Positions 16,941-25,752 of a stretch of DNA of 64,000 nt are shown in pieces (position 1 is the stretch's first letter; every line of letters begins with the position of its first letter). The stretch comes from Sva-07 sp963828415 (lineage in GTDB: Bacteria > Actinomycetota > Acidimicrobiia > Acidimicrobiales > Ilumatobacteraceae): the NCBI GenBank assembly GCA_963828415.1, contig CAWHEI010000018.1, positions 13,037-77,036 of the forward strand. Direction: 5' to 3'. A program made the translations under genes and the position numbers. Under the pieces are notes generated by a model. It saw only the letters and a list, made by a program, of their open reading frames with translations, made no database searches and had not been told where the DNA came from.

Positions 16941-18788
16941 TCAGGGCTGGCTGATCGGCGGGATCGTCACGTTGACCGCGGGAGGAACGGTCAGTTCGCT
17001 GACCGCCTCGGTGCCGTCGGCATTGAGGATCGTGAACCCTTGAGGCGAGCTGGTGAACACGCCGGTGGGGGTGACTGCATTGACCACCATCGTCCAGTCG
17101 CCGGCCACGGTCAAGGGCAACCCCTGCTCGCCCTCGGGGAGCACGGCGACGCCCGCTCCGGTGAGCGGCACCGGCTGGGTGATCGTGCCGATCGTGTCGT
17201 TGGCCGGCGCCGTGAAGACCACTTCGAGCCCGGACAGACCCTCGTCGGGTTCATCGACGTCGACCGACAGGCCCGACAACCCGACGCGATCGTTGGTGAG
17301 CTGGACCGTGACGACCAGTTCGGCCTCGGGTGCGTCGACCTCCATCGTGATCGCATAGGCGATGTCGGGGCCGGCGGAGACGTTCGCCGGGGTCAGCGAC
17401 AGCAGCCAAGCGCTCATCGCGAGCACGACCACACCGGCTGCCGCCTCGACGCCGAACGCCCGCCGCAAGCGGTCGGCCATCGGCACGGTCATCTCGTTCG
17501 CGCGTGCGAGCCGCTGGTTGACGAACTGGCGTGCCGACACGGCGATGAAGATCATCACAGCGACGACGACCGTCTTCAGCAGGATCACTCGACCGTGCGC
17601 CGTGCCGAACAGGTCGCCGCCGTCCAACAGGATCATCTGCACGATGCCGGTGGCGATGGTGGCACCGATCGCGAGGTTCGAGATGCGCGCGAAGCCACGT
17701 ACGGCGTGCACGAGATCTTCTTCGCCCGGTCCGGCCAGCACGACACGAGCGAGCAGGACGACGCCGCCCAACCACACCGACATTGCGAGGGCGTGGATGA
17801 TCGACAACGGCACGCCGAGGATCGGGAGATCCATGTTCGTGCGGCTGAACCCGATGGTGACGACGGCGAGAGCGGGGATGCCGAGCGCAGCCATCTGCGT
17901 GACCGGGTCGATCACACGGTCGGGACGGAACGCGACCCATGCGGATGCGATGACCAACAGCAGCCGCGCCAGCGCGGCGATCCCCGGGATGCCGGCGTCG
18001 AACAGATCGACCCAGTTCGTCGGGTTGAAACCGCTGCCGAGTCCGCTGCCGCTGACCGCGGCGGTGGCCGCCGCGACGTAGAGCAGCGTGCCGACGAGGG
18101 CCACGATCCAGACGGCACGGATGAAGCGGATCGTCACCAGGTACTCGACGCCTTCGGGCCACGCTGCCGCGATCAGGACGAGCGATCCGAGCAGTACGCC
18201 GACGCCGAACACCGAGATCAGCCGGCCGAGCCACAGCGGGCCCTGACCGGAGTCGACGTCGGACAGATTCGTCACGTCGCCCGCGGTCGTCGTGGTGGTT
18301 GCCGCCGACGCCTCGCCGGCGGGGACACTGCCGCCGGTCGTCGGCTCGGATGTCGGGGTGGTCTCGACCGTTGCCGGATCGTTCTCGACGGTGAACGTGA
18401 TGTTGCCTTGGCCGTTGGGTGAGCCTTCCGAGTCGCTCACCACGAACGAGGCGACGCACGCGCCCTTCGGGAGCGCATCGATGACCTCTGCGGTCATGGT
18501 GAGGCGATCGTCGCTGACCTGGCGAGGGCCGACGGTGTAGAGGTCGGTGCACGTCAGCGTGATCGTGTTGACGTCGCCGAGCGGCTCGCTGAAGGTGAAC
18601 GAGATTGCCTCGGGCGACTGGGCGAGGGTTGAACCATCGGCCGGGTCGGACGACACCAGCGAGTTCTCGGCGAGCGCCGTGCCGGGCAGCAGTCCGACGA
18701 GGCCGCCGACGCCGAGGACGGCGAGCGCAGCCCCGGTGATGGCGCGTCGCAAGCGTCCTGCGCCTCGAAGTGATGTTCGCTCGTTCAC
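16941..18788 (-). CDS. CopC-CopD fusion, copper resistance/uptake membrane protein
   Basis: 615 residues. A signal peptide (AALAVLGVGGLVGLLPGTALA) ends at about 40; then a CopC-like beta domain (residues 41-130: SLVSSDPADGSTL, SFTFSEPLGDV), a Thr/Ser-rich linker, about eight membrane segments of CopD (LPILGVPLSIIHALAMSVWL) and a C-terminal extracellular beta domain after residue 480 similar to YtkA/FixH-type tails. CopC domains usually begin with a copper-binding His right after signal cleavage; here the mature N terminus reads ENSLVSS, so that ligand is absent. Probably copper handling, possibly import, but metal binding by the CopC part is doubtful. GTG start. Confidence 0.85.
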   Translation of the reverse strand: MNERTSLRGAGRLRRAITGAALAVLGVGGLVGLLPGTALAENSLVSSDPADGSTLAQSPEAISFTFSEPLGDVNTITLTCTDLYTVGPRQVSDDRLTMTAEVIDALPKGACVASFVVSDSEGSPNGQGNITFTVENDPATVETTPTSEPTTGGSVPAGEASAATTTTTAGDVTNLSDVDSGQGPLWLGRLISVFGVGVLLGSLVLIAAAWPEGVEYLVTIRFIRAVWIVALVGTLLYVAAATAAVSGSGLGSGFNPTNWVDLFDAGIPGIAALARLLLVIASAWVAFRPDRVIDPVTQMAALGIPALAVVTIGFSRTNMDLPILGVPLSIIHALAMSVWLGGVVLLARVVLAGPGEEDLVHAVRGFARISNLAIGATIATGIVQMILLDGGDLFGTAHGRVILLKTVVVAVMIFIAVSARQFVNQRLARANEMTVPMADRLRRAFGVEAAAGVVVLAMSAWLLSLTPANVSAGPDIAYAITMEVDAPEAELVVTVQLTNDRVGLSGLSVDVDEPDEGLSGLEVVFTAPANDTIGTITQPVPLTGAGVAVLPEGEQGLPLTVAGDWTMVVNAVTPTGVFTSSPQGFTILNADGTEAVSELTVPPAVNVTIPPISQP

Positions 18789-18885
18789 GATCGCCCGAGG
18801 CTAGTTGGCCGGCATCGATTCGACGGCGCGTTCGGTCGGTGTGCGAATCCGCCTCGGCGGTCGTCGTCGACTCCGTCCACCAGCG

Positions 18886-20928
18886 TCAGGCGATGATCTC
18901 CGGATCGGCAGGCGCTGCGAACGTGGCAGTGAGCAGGGCTTCGGCGGCGTCGAGTTCGTCGGCGGTGCCGATCAGTCCGAGCAGTGCCCCGTCGTCGAGC
19001 ATGCTCTCGGGCGGCGGATTGGCCACGACGCGACCATGCTGCATGATCGCCACGACCGACGCCCCGGTGACGCTCCTGAGCCGGGTGGCCCCGAGCGTCG
19101 AGCCGGCGAGCGGACTGCCGTCGGCGAGCGGGTGCCAGGTGATGTCGACCCCGCGCACGGCGGTGATCAACTGGTCGAGGGCTCGCGCCGACTCCGGGGT
19201 GTCGCCGTCGAAGTGACCCTGGTAGGCCTCACTGCGGACGGCGTCGACGTACGGCTGGAGGCGTCCCATCGGGTACTCCAGTTCGAACAGGGTGTGACGC
19301 ACGATCTCGAGCCCGCCTTCCAGCTCGGGGTTGATCACGTGGCGAGCGCCGAGTTCGTGCAGGCGGCGTACGCCCTCGAGCGTCCCGGCGCGAGCGATGA
19401 TCGCGAGGTCGGGAGCGAGGTCGCGGGCCGCGGCAACGACGAGTTCGGCGGCGGTCTGGCTGGGCAGCAGCACGACCAGGGCCTTGGCCCTGTTCAATCC
19501 GGCGTGGTCGAGGATCTTCGAGTTCGACGCATCACCGAACAACGCCGTGAGCCCCTCGGCCTCTGCTTCTTCGACACTCGGCGCAGCGAGGTCGACGATC
19601 AGCAGAGGTGTGTCGAGTTCGCGCAGTGCTCTCACCGTCTGATGTCCGACCCGCCCGTAGCCGACGACGACGACGTGATCGCTCAACGAGTCGTCGTGGG
19701 CGGTGATTCCCGGTTCGGCCCGACGCATCCTCGTGCCGACGTAGGGCAACCGGAGCAGGGCCCGCTCCGTGGCCGGGATGAGGCCGAACATGACCGGGTT
19801 GACCATGATCGACAGCACCGCTGCGGCCAGGATGATGGAGTACTGATCGCGATCGATCAGGTCGAGGCTCACCCCGGCCTGGCCGACGATGAAGCTGAAC
19901 TCTCCGATCTGGCTGAGCCCAGCTGCGACGACGACGAGCTCACGTCCCGCCCGTGGCATGAGGAATGCGAGTCCGAGCGTGATCAGCGTCTTGCCTGCGA
20001 CGACGAGGACGGCGAGGACGAACACCTGGTCGACGTGGTCGAGGATCACACCGATGTCGACCGCCATGCCGACCGACACGAAGAACAGCACTGCGAAGAG
20101 ATCGCGGAATGGGAGCACCTCGGCCTCGATCTGATGCTGGACGCTCGTGCCGCCCATGACGATGCCGGCGAGGAACGCCCCGAGCGCGAACGAGACCCCG
20201 AACAGTTCGTACGCGACGTAGGCGGTGCTCGCGGCGAGGGAGAACACCGCCAGCAGGAACAGCTCGCGCGACCTGGTGTGGGCCACGCGTAGCAGGACCC
20301 ACGGCAGGAGGCGCACGCCGATCACGAGCACCAGGGCGACGAACGCCGTCGCCTTGACGAGCGCGGCGACGATGTCGACGATGTCCGAGCCGGCGCCGGC
20401 CGGATCGACGACGACGGCGGGAAGGATCACCAGGATCGCAACCGTCGCGAGGTCCTCGAGGATCAGCCAGCCAACGGCCGTCGTGCCGCCGGCGGTGTTG
20501 AGCATTCCCCGATCAGCGAGACCGCGCAGCAACACCACGGTGCTGGCGATCGACATCGCGAGCCCGAGCACGAGCGACGCCCCGGTCGACCAGCCCCACA
20601 CCTGGTGGGCGACGAGCCAACCGAGCGCTGTCGACAGCCCCATCTGCAGCAGCGCACCTGGTACGGCGACGTGCTTGACGCGTACCAGTTCACGCAGCGA
20701 GAAGTGGAGGCCGACGCCGAACATCATGAAGATCACGCCGAACTCACCCAGCTGCACGGCGGCGTGATCGTCCGCGGTGAAGCCCGGTGTCGAGGGCCCG
20801 ACCAGCACACCGCCGAGGAGGTAGCCGACGATGACCGGCAGGCCGATCCGACGTGCTGCGAACCCGCACACCAGGGCGGCAAGAACGCCCATGGCCACGG
20901 TCGCGATCAGTTCGACGTCATGTTCCAT
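18886..20928 (-). CDS. KefB-type cation:proton antiporter with RCK (TrkA-N/TrkA-C) domains
   Basis: 680 residues. Residues 1-390 form a 12-13 segment CPA2 antiporter (PVIVGYLLGGVLVGPSTPGF; LGLAMSIASTVVLLRGLAD; LILEDLATVAILVILPAVV), then an RCK_N Rossmann domain beginning DHVVVVGYGRVGHQTVRALR near 412, and a TrkA-C-like domain near the C terminus. Such proteins exchange K+ or Na+ for H+ under nucleotide or thiol control. The ATG at 20928 is directly before the first membrane segment. It follows a small membrane-protein gene on the same strand. A potassium uptake system is encoded at 50288-53579, so the window has both K+ import and likely K+ efflux. Confidence 0.9.
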   Translation of the reverse strand: MEHDVELIATVAMGVLAALVCGFAARRIGLPVIVGYLLGGVLVGPSTPGFTADDHAAVQLGEFGVIFMMFGVGLHFSLRELVRVKHVAVPGALLQMGLSTALGWLVAHQVWGWSTGASLVLGLAMSIASTVVLLRGLADRGMLNTAGGTTAVGWLILEDLATVAILVILPAVVVDPAGAGSDIVDIVAALVKATAFVALVLVIGVRLLPWVLLRVAHTRSRELFLLAVFSLAASTAYVAYELFGVSFALGAFLAGIVMGGTSVQHQIEAEVLPFRDLFAVLFFVSVGMAVDIGVILDHVDQVFVLAVLVVAGKTLITLGLAFLMPRAGRELVVVAAGLSQIGEFSFIVGQAGVSLDLIDRDQYSIILAAAVLSIMVNPVMFGLIPATERALLRLPYVGTRMRRAEPGITAHDDSLSDHVVVVGYGRVGHQTVRALRELDTPLLIVDLAAPSVEEAEAEGLTALFGDASNSKILDHAGLNRAKALVVLLPSQTAAELVVAAARDLAPDLAIIARAGTLEGVRRLHELGARHVINPELEGGLEIVRHTLFELEYPMGRLQPYVDAVRSEAYQGHFDGDTPESARALDQLITAVRGVDITWHPLADGSPLAGSTLGATRLRSVTGASVVAIMQHGRVVANPPPESMLDDGALLGLIGTADELDAAEALLTATFAAPADPEIIA

Positions 20929-20976
20929 GGCTGCGCCTCGGAGATCCTGCGTCGCCTCGGCGGCGTCGTTCGCACG

Positions 20977-21423
20977 TCACGGATTCGATCCCGCAGTTTC
21001 GACATCGGTGGGGACTCCGGCCGCGGCCAACTCCTGGTTGATCGACAGTGGGATCACCACCGAGCCGCCTTCGAGGTCGGATCGGGACACGTCGAGCTGT
21101 CCCGCAGCTGCGCCGAGGGTGCGTAGTCGCAGCACCCAGCTGTCACCTCGATCGATCACATCGGGCATCGACGTGGTCGACCGCGGCGCGGCGGTCATCA
21201 CGAAGGTCGACGTCGGGTCATCGGGCGTCGAGGCGCTGATGTAGAGCGTGTGATCAGTCGGGTTGTCGATGGTCACCGTCAGCCGGTCGGGCTCGAACGG
21301 CACGATCCAGGCGATCACCGCAGTGACGGCGACGGCGAGGACCAGGCTCCAGCGCTCGATGGCGGCCGTCGAGCGGGCGCGCGATGGCAGCGAGGGATGG
21401 GAACGGAATGGATGCTCATGCAC
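20977..21423 (-). CDS. Small membrane-anchored protein, unknown function
   Basis: 148 residues with GTG start at 21423 (VHEHPFRSHPSLPSR). One membrane segment (WSLVLAVAVTAVIAWIVPF, about 26-44) is followed by a beta-rich extracytoplasmic domain with DRLTVTIDNPTDHTLYISAS, as in Ig-like or DUF-type envelope domains. I do not recognise the family. It lies 48 bp upstream of the KefB-like gene in the same direction and could be cotranscribed. The longer open frame upstream is rich in Arg and Cys and looks noncoding. Confidence 0.6.
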   Translation of the reverse strand: MHEHPFRSHPSLPSRARSTAAIERWSLVLAVAVTAVIAWIVPFEPDRLTVTIDNPTDHTLYISASTPDDPTSTFVMTAAPRSTTSMPDVIDRGDSWVLRLRTLGAAAGQLDVSRSDLEGGSVVIPLSINQELAAAGVPTDVETAGSNP

Positions 21424-21533
21424 GGAGCGCGCCTCTCGAGGTCGCAGGCAGGTAGGAATCGATCGGCACGCGTGGTGCCGGCAGGCTGGGTCGGCGACGA
21501 CGTCGTTCGAGTCGGCGGCCGAACCCGTGAACG

Positions 21534-21914
21534 TCAGATCGACGTGGGTGCCGGATCCTCTGGTGGCCCGCGGCCGCACGGGCAGGTCGCAACGGTCCCG
21601 ATTCCGGTCGAGGCGGTTCCGGGCGCGGTCTCGCACACGCCCGTCGAGTTCGCTGCGACCGCCGCAGGCGGTACCGCCGCGATCAGCTGTCGCGAGCGAG
21701 CGTCGACACGATCGCACGGAGCGACGCTGTCGACGTTGGTCAGAGCGGCGCGGTCGATGTGAGCTGCTGGGAGTGATCGATGCAGCTGATACGAGGAAGC
21801 CGACTCCCCTGGCGGGGCCGTCGCCATGTCGAGGCGGTCCACACCCCGATCGGCTGTCGCGCTCGACCCCAACACGGTGAACACGAGCAGCAGCAGATGT
21901 GCGACCCGTCTCAT
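21534..21914 (-). CDS. Possible small secreted protein, unknown
   Basis: 126 residues from the ATG at 21914. The N terminus MRRVAHLLLLVFTVLGSSATA is a plausible signal peptide; the mature part is low in recognisable structure, with cysteines near residues 78, 103 and 116-118 (the last in CPCG). It lies between a lipoprotein gene and a membrane-protein gene of the same strand. No family is recognised. Support is the signal peptide and codon-third-position GC only, so it may be spurious. Confidence 0.4.
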   Translation of the reverse strand: MRRVAHLLLLVFTVLGSSATADRGVDRLDMATAPPGESASSYQLHRSLPAAHIDRAALTNVDSVAPCDRVDARSRQLIAAVPPAAVAANSTGVCETAPGTASTGIGTVATCPCGRGPPEDPAPTSI

Positions 21915-21988
21915 ATGCGCCGACACCCTACCCAGCGCCAGGGAATCGCTCCCCGCGGGCGGTCGGGCGTTGGGGGCGGTGGCCGTTC

Positions 21989-22444
21989 CTAGACGTCGCC
22001 GCGTCGGCAACCGGTGGAGGCACCCATCTCGTCGACGAGGTCGTTGCGACCGCGGACCAACTCACCGATGCGTACGGTGAGTTCGTCGAGCCGCGCCGCA
22101 TCGTCTCCGGCCGTGGCGATCGCCCTCCAGGCGATTGCCTGTTCGTCGGTGTTGAGCACGAACGCCCGGTGATCGTCGGCCAGGGTGTCGGGAACGTCGA
22201 GAGCTCGCGCCTGCTCGGCTTCGTTGTCGAGCGCGCCGGCCGCGCTCGTCGCGAAATCGGCGACGGAGATCTGTTCGGGCGGTTGCGGGATGGCGTCGAG
22301 TGTCGACGCCGTGTCGACACAGATCGACTGCAGATCGGCGAGATAGTCCGCCTCTGTGACCGGCGCGGTCTCGCTCCCGCACGCAGCGAGGAGTGCGACG
22401 CAGAAGGCGACCAGCACCGTGCGGATTCCAGTCGATGGCATCAC
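21989..22444 (-). CDS. Putative lipoprotein, unknown function
   Basis: 151 residues. The N terminus TVLVAFCVALLAACGSE is a lipoprotein signal with lipobox LAAC (cysteine about 22). The mature part is a short alpha-helical domain (YLADLQSICVDTASTLDAIP; ELTVRIGELVRGRNDLVDEM) with two further cysteines (about 42 and 146) that could form a disulfide. GTG at 22444 or the adjacent ATG at 22441 may be the start. It is divergent from the gene at 22504 with a 59-bp spacer. Confidence 0.65.
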   Translation of the reverse strand: MMPSTGIRTVLVAFCVALLAACGSETAPVTEADYLADLQSICVDTASTLDAIPQPPEQISVADFATSAAGALDNEAEQARALDVPDTLADDHRAFVLNTDEQAIAWRAIATAGDDAARLDELTVRIGELVRGRNDLVDEMGASTGCRRGDV

Positions 22445-22503
22445 CTGATGTTATGGAACGCCATCGGCGCGACCACCGATTCGTGCGGGCCTACAGTTCG
22501 TCG

Positions 22504-22899
22504 ATGGCATGGTTCAAGCGCAACCAGGAGCCGAAGTTCGACCCCTTTCAGGCATCGCTCGCTCGGGCCGTGCCGGCGTCGGCCACCGTGGTGAGTGGGC
22601 ACCAGGTGACGTTCACGTCCCAGGACGTCAACTCCCATTCCGAGACCTACGACGTCGAACTCGACGTCCGGCGAGGCGATGGCGATTCCGAACGCCGAAC
22701 TGTCCAGTGGACGGTGTTCGATGTTGCGATCCCCGACATCCAGCCCGGCGTCGAGCTGTCGGTCACCGTCGACCCGGAGCACCCTGCGGTGGTCTACCCA
22801 CCCGGCTATCCACCGCCGAACGCCAAGCCGGGCGTGATCGCGCTTCGAGATGCCCGCATTCTGCCGGCCTCGAAGTGGATCGAGGATCAGCTGACCTGA
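22504..22899 (+). CDS. Conserved-looking small protein, unknown function
   Basis: 131 residues, MAWFKRNQEPKFDPFQ at the start, then a beta-rich domain (TVVSGHQVTFTSQDVNSHSE; VELDVRRGDGDSERRTVQW) and a proline-rich stretch VVYPPGYPPPNAKPG. No signal peptide or membrane segment. It ends 20 bp before dnaX and may be cotranscribed with dnaX-recR. I do not recognise a family. Confidence 0.6.
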   Translation: MAWFKRNQEPKFDPFQASLARAVPASATVVSGHQVTFTSQDVNSHSETYDVELDVRRGDGDSERRTVQWTVFDVAIPDIQPGVELSVTVDPEHPAVVYPPGYPPPNAKPGVIALRDARILPASKWIEDQLT

Positions 22900-22919
22900 C
22901 CGTCGCTATCGTGGCCGCG

Positions 22920-24815
22920 ATGGCCACCCAGTCGCTCTATCGCCGCTACCGGCCCCGCCGCTTCAGCGAGCTCAAGGGCCAGGACCACGTGGTGCGAGCG
23001 CTGCGCACGTCGGTGGCCGAAGGTCGCGAAGGTCAGGCGTATCTCTTCTCCGGACCGCGTGGCACTGGCAAGACCACCTCGGCGCGCATCCTCGCCAAGG
23101 TGCTCAACTGCGAGAACCCCCAAGACGGCGAGCCGTGTTGCGAGTGCGAGTCGTGCTTGGCCGTCGAACGCGGTGTGAGCTACGACGTGCACGAACTCGA
23201 CGCGGCGAGCAACAACGGCGTCGAGGCGATGCGCGACCTCATCGAGAAGGCGTCGCTCGGCACGCCAGGGCGACACAAGGTGTACATCCTCGACGAGGTC
23301 CACATGCTGACCAAGCCGGCCGAGGCAGCGCTGCTCAAGACGTTGGAGGAGCCGCCGCCCCACGTCGTGTTCGTGTTGGCCACGACCGATCCGCAGAAGA
23401 TGTCCGACACCATTCGCAGCCGGACGCAGCACCTCCAGTTCCATCTCCTGCCTGCCGACACGCTCGCCGAGCATGTCCGCTGGGTCGCCGCGGACGCCGG
23501 GCTCGAGCTGAGCGAAGCCTCGTTCGAGCAGGCCCTGAGTCGGGGTGGAGGATCTGCACGTGACACCCTGTCGGCGCTCGAGTTGCTGGCGAACACCGGC
23601 GACGAAGGGATGCAGGTCGTGCCGCTCGACGAGTTCGTCGAGTCGATGATCGATCGCGACCCCGGACGTGCGCTCACCGTCGTGGCGCATGCGATCTCGG
23701 CCGGGATGGACCCGAGAACGCTCACCGAGGAGTTGATCGCGTTCCTCCGCAACGGGTTCCTCGCCTTGATGGCGCCCGAACTGGTACAGGTCCCCTCCAA
23801 TCAGCTCGATGGGCTCGCCGCTCAGTCGCAACGGCTCGGAGCAGCGGGGCTCGTTCGAGGCATCGAATTGCTCGGGGCGTCGTTGTCGGAGATGCGCCAC
23901 GCCCCCGACCCTCGTGTGCTGCTCGACGTGGCCACCGTGCAACTCACCGCCGACAGCGCGGGCGGCGACACCGCAGCGTTGTTGCAGCGTCTGGAACGTC
24001 TCGAACGCCAGGTCGCCGCCGGCGTCGTCGCTGCGCCCGTCGAGCAGGCGCCGGCGCCACGCGACCCGGCCACGGGGCGCGCTGCGCTCGGTGGCCGAGC
24101 TCGGCCCAGCACGACCGCTGCGCCGGAAACCGGCACTCCTGAACCTGCCACTGCCGAACCCGGAACGCCGGCCACGGTGCCCACGCCCGCCGCGGCTGCC
24201 GCCGCGGCGCCGCAACCGGCGCCGGCCGCCGCTGCGCCTGCATCGAGGAACGACATCACCGCGGACGTCTGGGAGAACACGATCCGTCCGGCTTTGCGTG
24301 GCATGGCCCGAGCGGTCTACGGCCCGGCAGGCTTCATTCGCAGCACCGACTCGACGCTCACGCTGTCGGTCCCGAACGCGGTCCATCGCGCGAAGTGCGA
24401 GGAACAGCGCACGGTCGTCGAGGCGGCGCTCGCAGCGTTCGTCGGCAGCCCGGTCGCGGTCGAGCTGATCGACGATGGCGGCAGCGATGGCGGTGCGAGC
24501 GGCGCAGGACCGAGCGCACGCACCAGCGCCGATCCGGCGGCGAGCGCGGCACCGGCGCCGACCAGCGAGCGTCCACCGCACGACGGCGCCGAGGCCGTCG
24601 AGACGTCGTCGCCCCGCGAGCGAGGTCTGGCCGCTGCCGCCGCCGGGGGGCCCGTCGACGATCTGGGCGTCGTGACTGGATTGGACGAGCTCCCCGACGA
24701 TGACGAGGTCGACCTCGACGATCTGACCGACGCGCCGCCCGAGTCGGTGAAGTCGCCGATCGATCGGTTGGCGGAGGCATTCCCCGGTTCCGAGTTGATC
24801 GAAGAAGCCGGCTGA
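22920..24815 (+). CDS. dnaX: DNA polymerase III gamma/tau subunit
   Basis: 631 residues. The clamp-loader ATPase has Walker A GPRGTGKTTSARILAK (Lys 51), a zinc knuckle with cysteines at 64, 73, 76 and 79, Walker B KVYILDEVHML, and the SRC-like region TIRSRTQHLQF. After residue about 375 there is an Ala/Pro-rich linker and a tau-type C-terminal domain (ITADVWENTIRPALRGMA) and acidic tail. The ATG at 22920 gives MATQSLYRRYRPRRFSELKG, the standard start; the frame upstream belongs to another gene. It is followed 10 bp later by recR; the ybaB gene often found between them is missing. Confidence 0.96.
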   Translation: MATQSLYRRYRPRRFSELKGQDHVVRALRTSVAEGREGQAYLFSGPRGTGKTTSARILAKVLNCENPQDGEPCCECESCLAVERGVSYDVHELDAASNNGVEAMRDLIEKASLGTPGRHKVYILDEVHMLTKPAEAALLKTLEEPPPHVVFVLATTDPQKMSDTIRSRTQHLQFHLLPADTLAEHVRWVAADAGLELSEASFEQALSRGGGSARDTLSALELLANTGDEGMQVVPLDEFVESMIDRDPGRALTVVAHAISAGMDPRTLTEELIAFLRNGFLALMAPELVQVPSNQLDGLAAQSQRLGAAGLVRGIELLGASLSEMRHAPDPRVLLDVATVQLTADSAGGDTAALLQRLERLERQVAAGVVAAPVEQAPAPRDPATGRAALGGRARPSTTAAPETGTPEPATAEPGTPATVPTPAAAAAAAPQPAPAAAAPASRNDITADVWENTIRPALRGMARAVYGPAGFIRSTDSTLTLSVPNAVHRAKCEEQRTVVEAALAAFVGSPVAVELIDDGGSDGGASGAGPSARTSADPAASAAPAPTSERPPHDGAEAVETSSPRERGLAAAAAGGPVDDLGVVTGLDELPDDDEVDLDDLTDAPPESVKSPIDRLAEAFPGSELIEEAG

Positions 24816-24825
24816 TCGACCGCTG

Positions 24826-25431
24826 ATGGCCGGCAACTACACCGCTCCCGTCCAGTCGCTGATCGACGAACTCGGCCGCCTCCCCGGGATCGGCCCGAAG
24901 TCGGCCCAGCGCATCGCGTTCCATCTCCTCAAGGTTCCCGTCGACGATGCCACGCGTCTTGCCTTCGCGATCACCGATGCCAAGGCCCGCGTGCGCTTCT
25001 GCGAGCGCTGCTTCAACGTGGCCGACGACGTGCTGTGTCCGATCTGCAACGACGACACGCGTGATTCGTCGATGCTGTGTGTGGTCGAGGAATCGCGCGA
25101 CATCGTGGCGATCGAACGCACCGGTGAGTTCCGCGGGCGCTATCACGTACTGCTCGGAGCCATGAGCCCGCTGGAGGGCATCGGCCCCGAACAGTTGAAG
25201 ATCCGCGAGTTGGTCGCTCGGATCGACCCCGAAGGGGTGCAGGAGATCATCCTGTGCACGAACCCGAACACCGAAGGTGAAGTCACCGCGATGTACCTCG
25301 CACGGCTGTTGAAGCCGATCGGGCTGACGGTCACTCGGATCGCGAGCGGCCTGCCGGTGGGTGGCGACCTCGAGTACGCCGACGAACTCACGCTCGGGCG
25401 AGCCCTCGAGGGCCGTCGCAACGTCGACTGA
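24826..25431 (+). CDS. recR: Recombination mediator RecR
   Basis: 201 residues, normal RecR length. Helix-hairpin-helix LIDELGRLPGIGPKSAQRIA at 11-30, a four-cysteine zinc finger (CERC...CPIC) around 57-72, a Toprim domain (CVVEESRDIVAIERTGEFRG; YHVLLGAMSPLEGIGPE) and the C-terminal Walker B-like region. It works with RecF and RecO to load RecA at gaps. It is 10 bp downstream of dnaX. The 3' end faces a thiolase gene, with a 320-bp gap that holds a predicted small RNA on the other strand. Confidence 0.96.
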   Translation: MAGNYTAPVQSLIDELGRLPGIGPKSAQRIAFHLLKVPVDDATRLAFAITDAKARVRFCERCFNVADDVLCPICNDDTRDSSMLCVVEESRDIVAIERTGEFRGRYHVLLGAMSPLEGIGPEQLKIRELVARIDPEGVQEIILCTNPNTEGEVTAMYLARLLKPIGLTVTRIASGLPVGGDLEYADELTLGRALEGRRNVD

Positions 25432-25465
25432 GGCCCGTTTGGAGCCACGCCCGCAACGCTGGGTG

Positions 25466-25640
25466 AAAACTGAACTGGGGCACCATCTCCACGAATCGGT
25501 AGCGGGCGGACGGGCCGATTCGTTTCGATGATGCCCCAGAAGGGAGGCGAGCCGGAACTGCGCTCGCTCGATCAAGTTGTTGCGGTTACGTTACAGAAAT
25601 CGAAGGTGAACGTCAAGAGTTCGTAACACAAGTCGTTCCT
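25466..25640 (-). ncRNA. Candidate small noncoding RNA between recR and thiolase
   Basis: Two tandem sigma70-like promoters on the minus strand point into this region, and no minus-strand protein gene follows within 3 kb, since recR and dnaX lie on the other strand. The transcript would contain a long hairpin: 25-nt arms at 25515-25539 and 25475-25499 with four mismatches and a 15-nt loop, followed on the minus strand by TTCAGTTTT, which reads like a weak intrinsic terminator. Predicted length is about 115 nt from the proximal promoter or 175 nt from the distal one. It does not show the GGAA tip loop of SRP RNA or a clear 6S fold, so the class is unknown. Alternatively it is a bidirectional terminator for recR and the thiolase. 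Confidence 0.5.
25588..25616 (-). promoter_or_regulatory. Proximal sigma70-like promoter of the candidate small RNA
   Basis: Reading the minus strand, TTGACG (25616-25611) and TAACGT (25593-25588) are separated by 17 bp. Start of transcription would fall near 25581. The sequence is AT-rich compared with its surroundings. Confidence 0.5.
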
Positions 25641-25646
25641 AGTGTC

Positions 25647-25674
25647 AGTATATCGACCAGGAGTGGCGTGTCAA
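25647..25674 (-). promoter_or_regulatory. Distal consensus sigma70-like promoter of the candidate small RNA
   Basis: Reading the minus strand, the perfect -35 hexamer TTGACA (25674-25669) and TATACT (25652-25647) are 16 bp apart. It is downstream of the thiolase stop, so it cannot serve that gene. It is the closest match to a consensus promoter that I noticed in the window. Confidence 0.6.
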
Positions 25675-25752
25675 TCACCCAAAGTGGTGAGTGGTTGCCA
25701 GAAACCGGGGCGCGCTGAATCCAGGTGGAATCTCCCGAGGGAGAGACGGTGG

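Noticed and set aside
22899..22920. SRP RNA gene directly upstream of dnaX
   Set aside because: Only 20 bp separate the preceding gene from dnaX.
25466..25640. SRP (4.5S) or 6S RNA at the dnaX-recR locus
   Set aside because: SRP RNA often lies near dnaX, but the conserved GGAA tip with its internal loop is not present, and the ends do not pair into a 6S-type fold.
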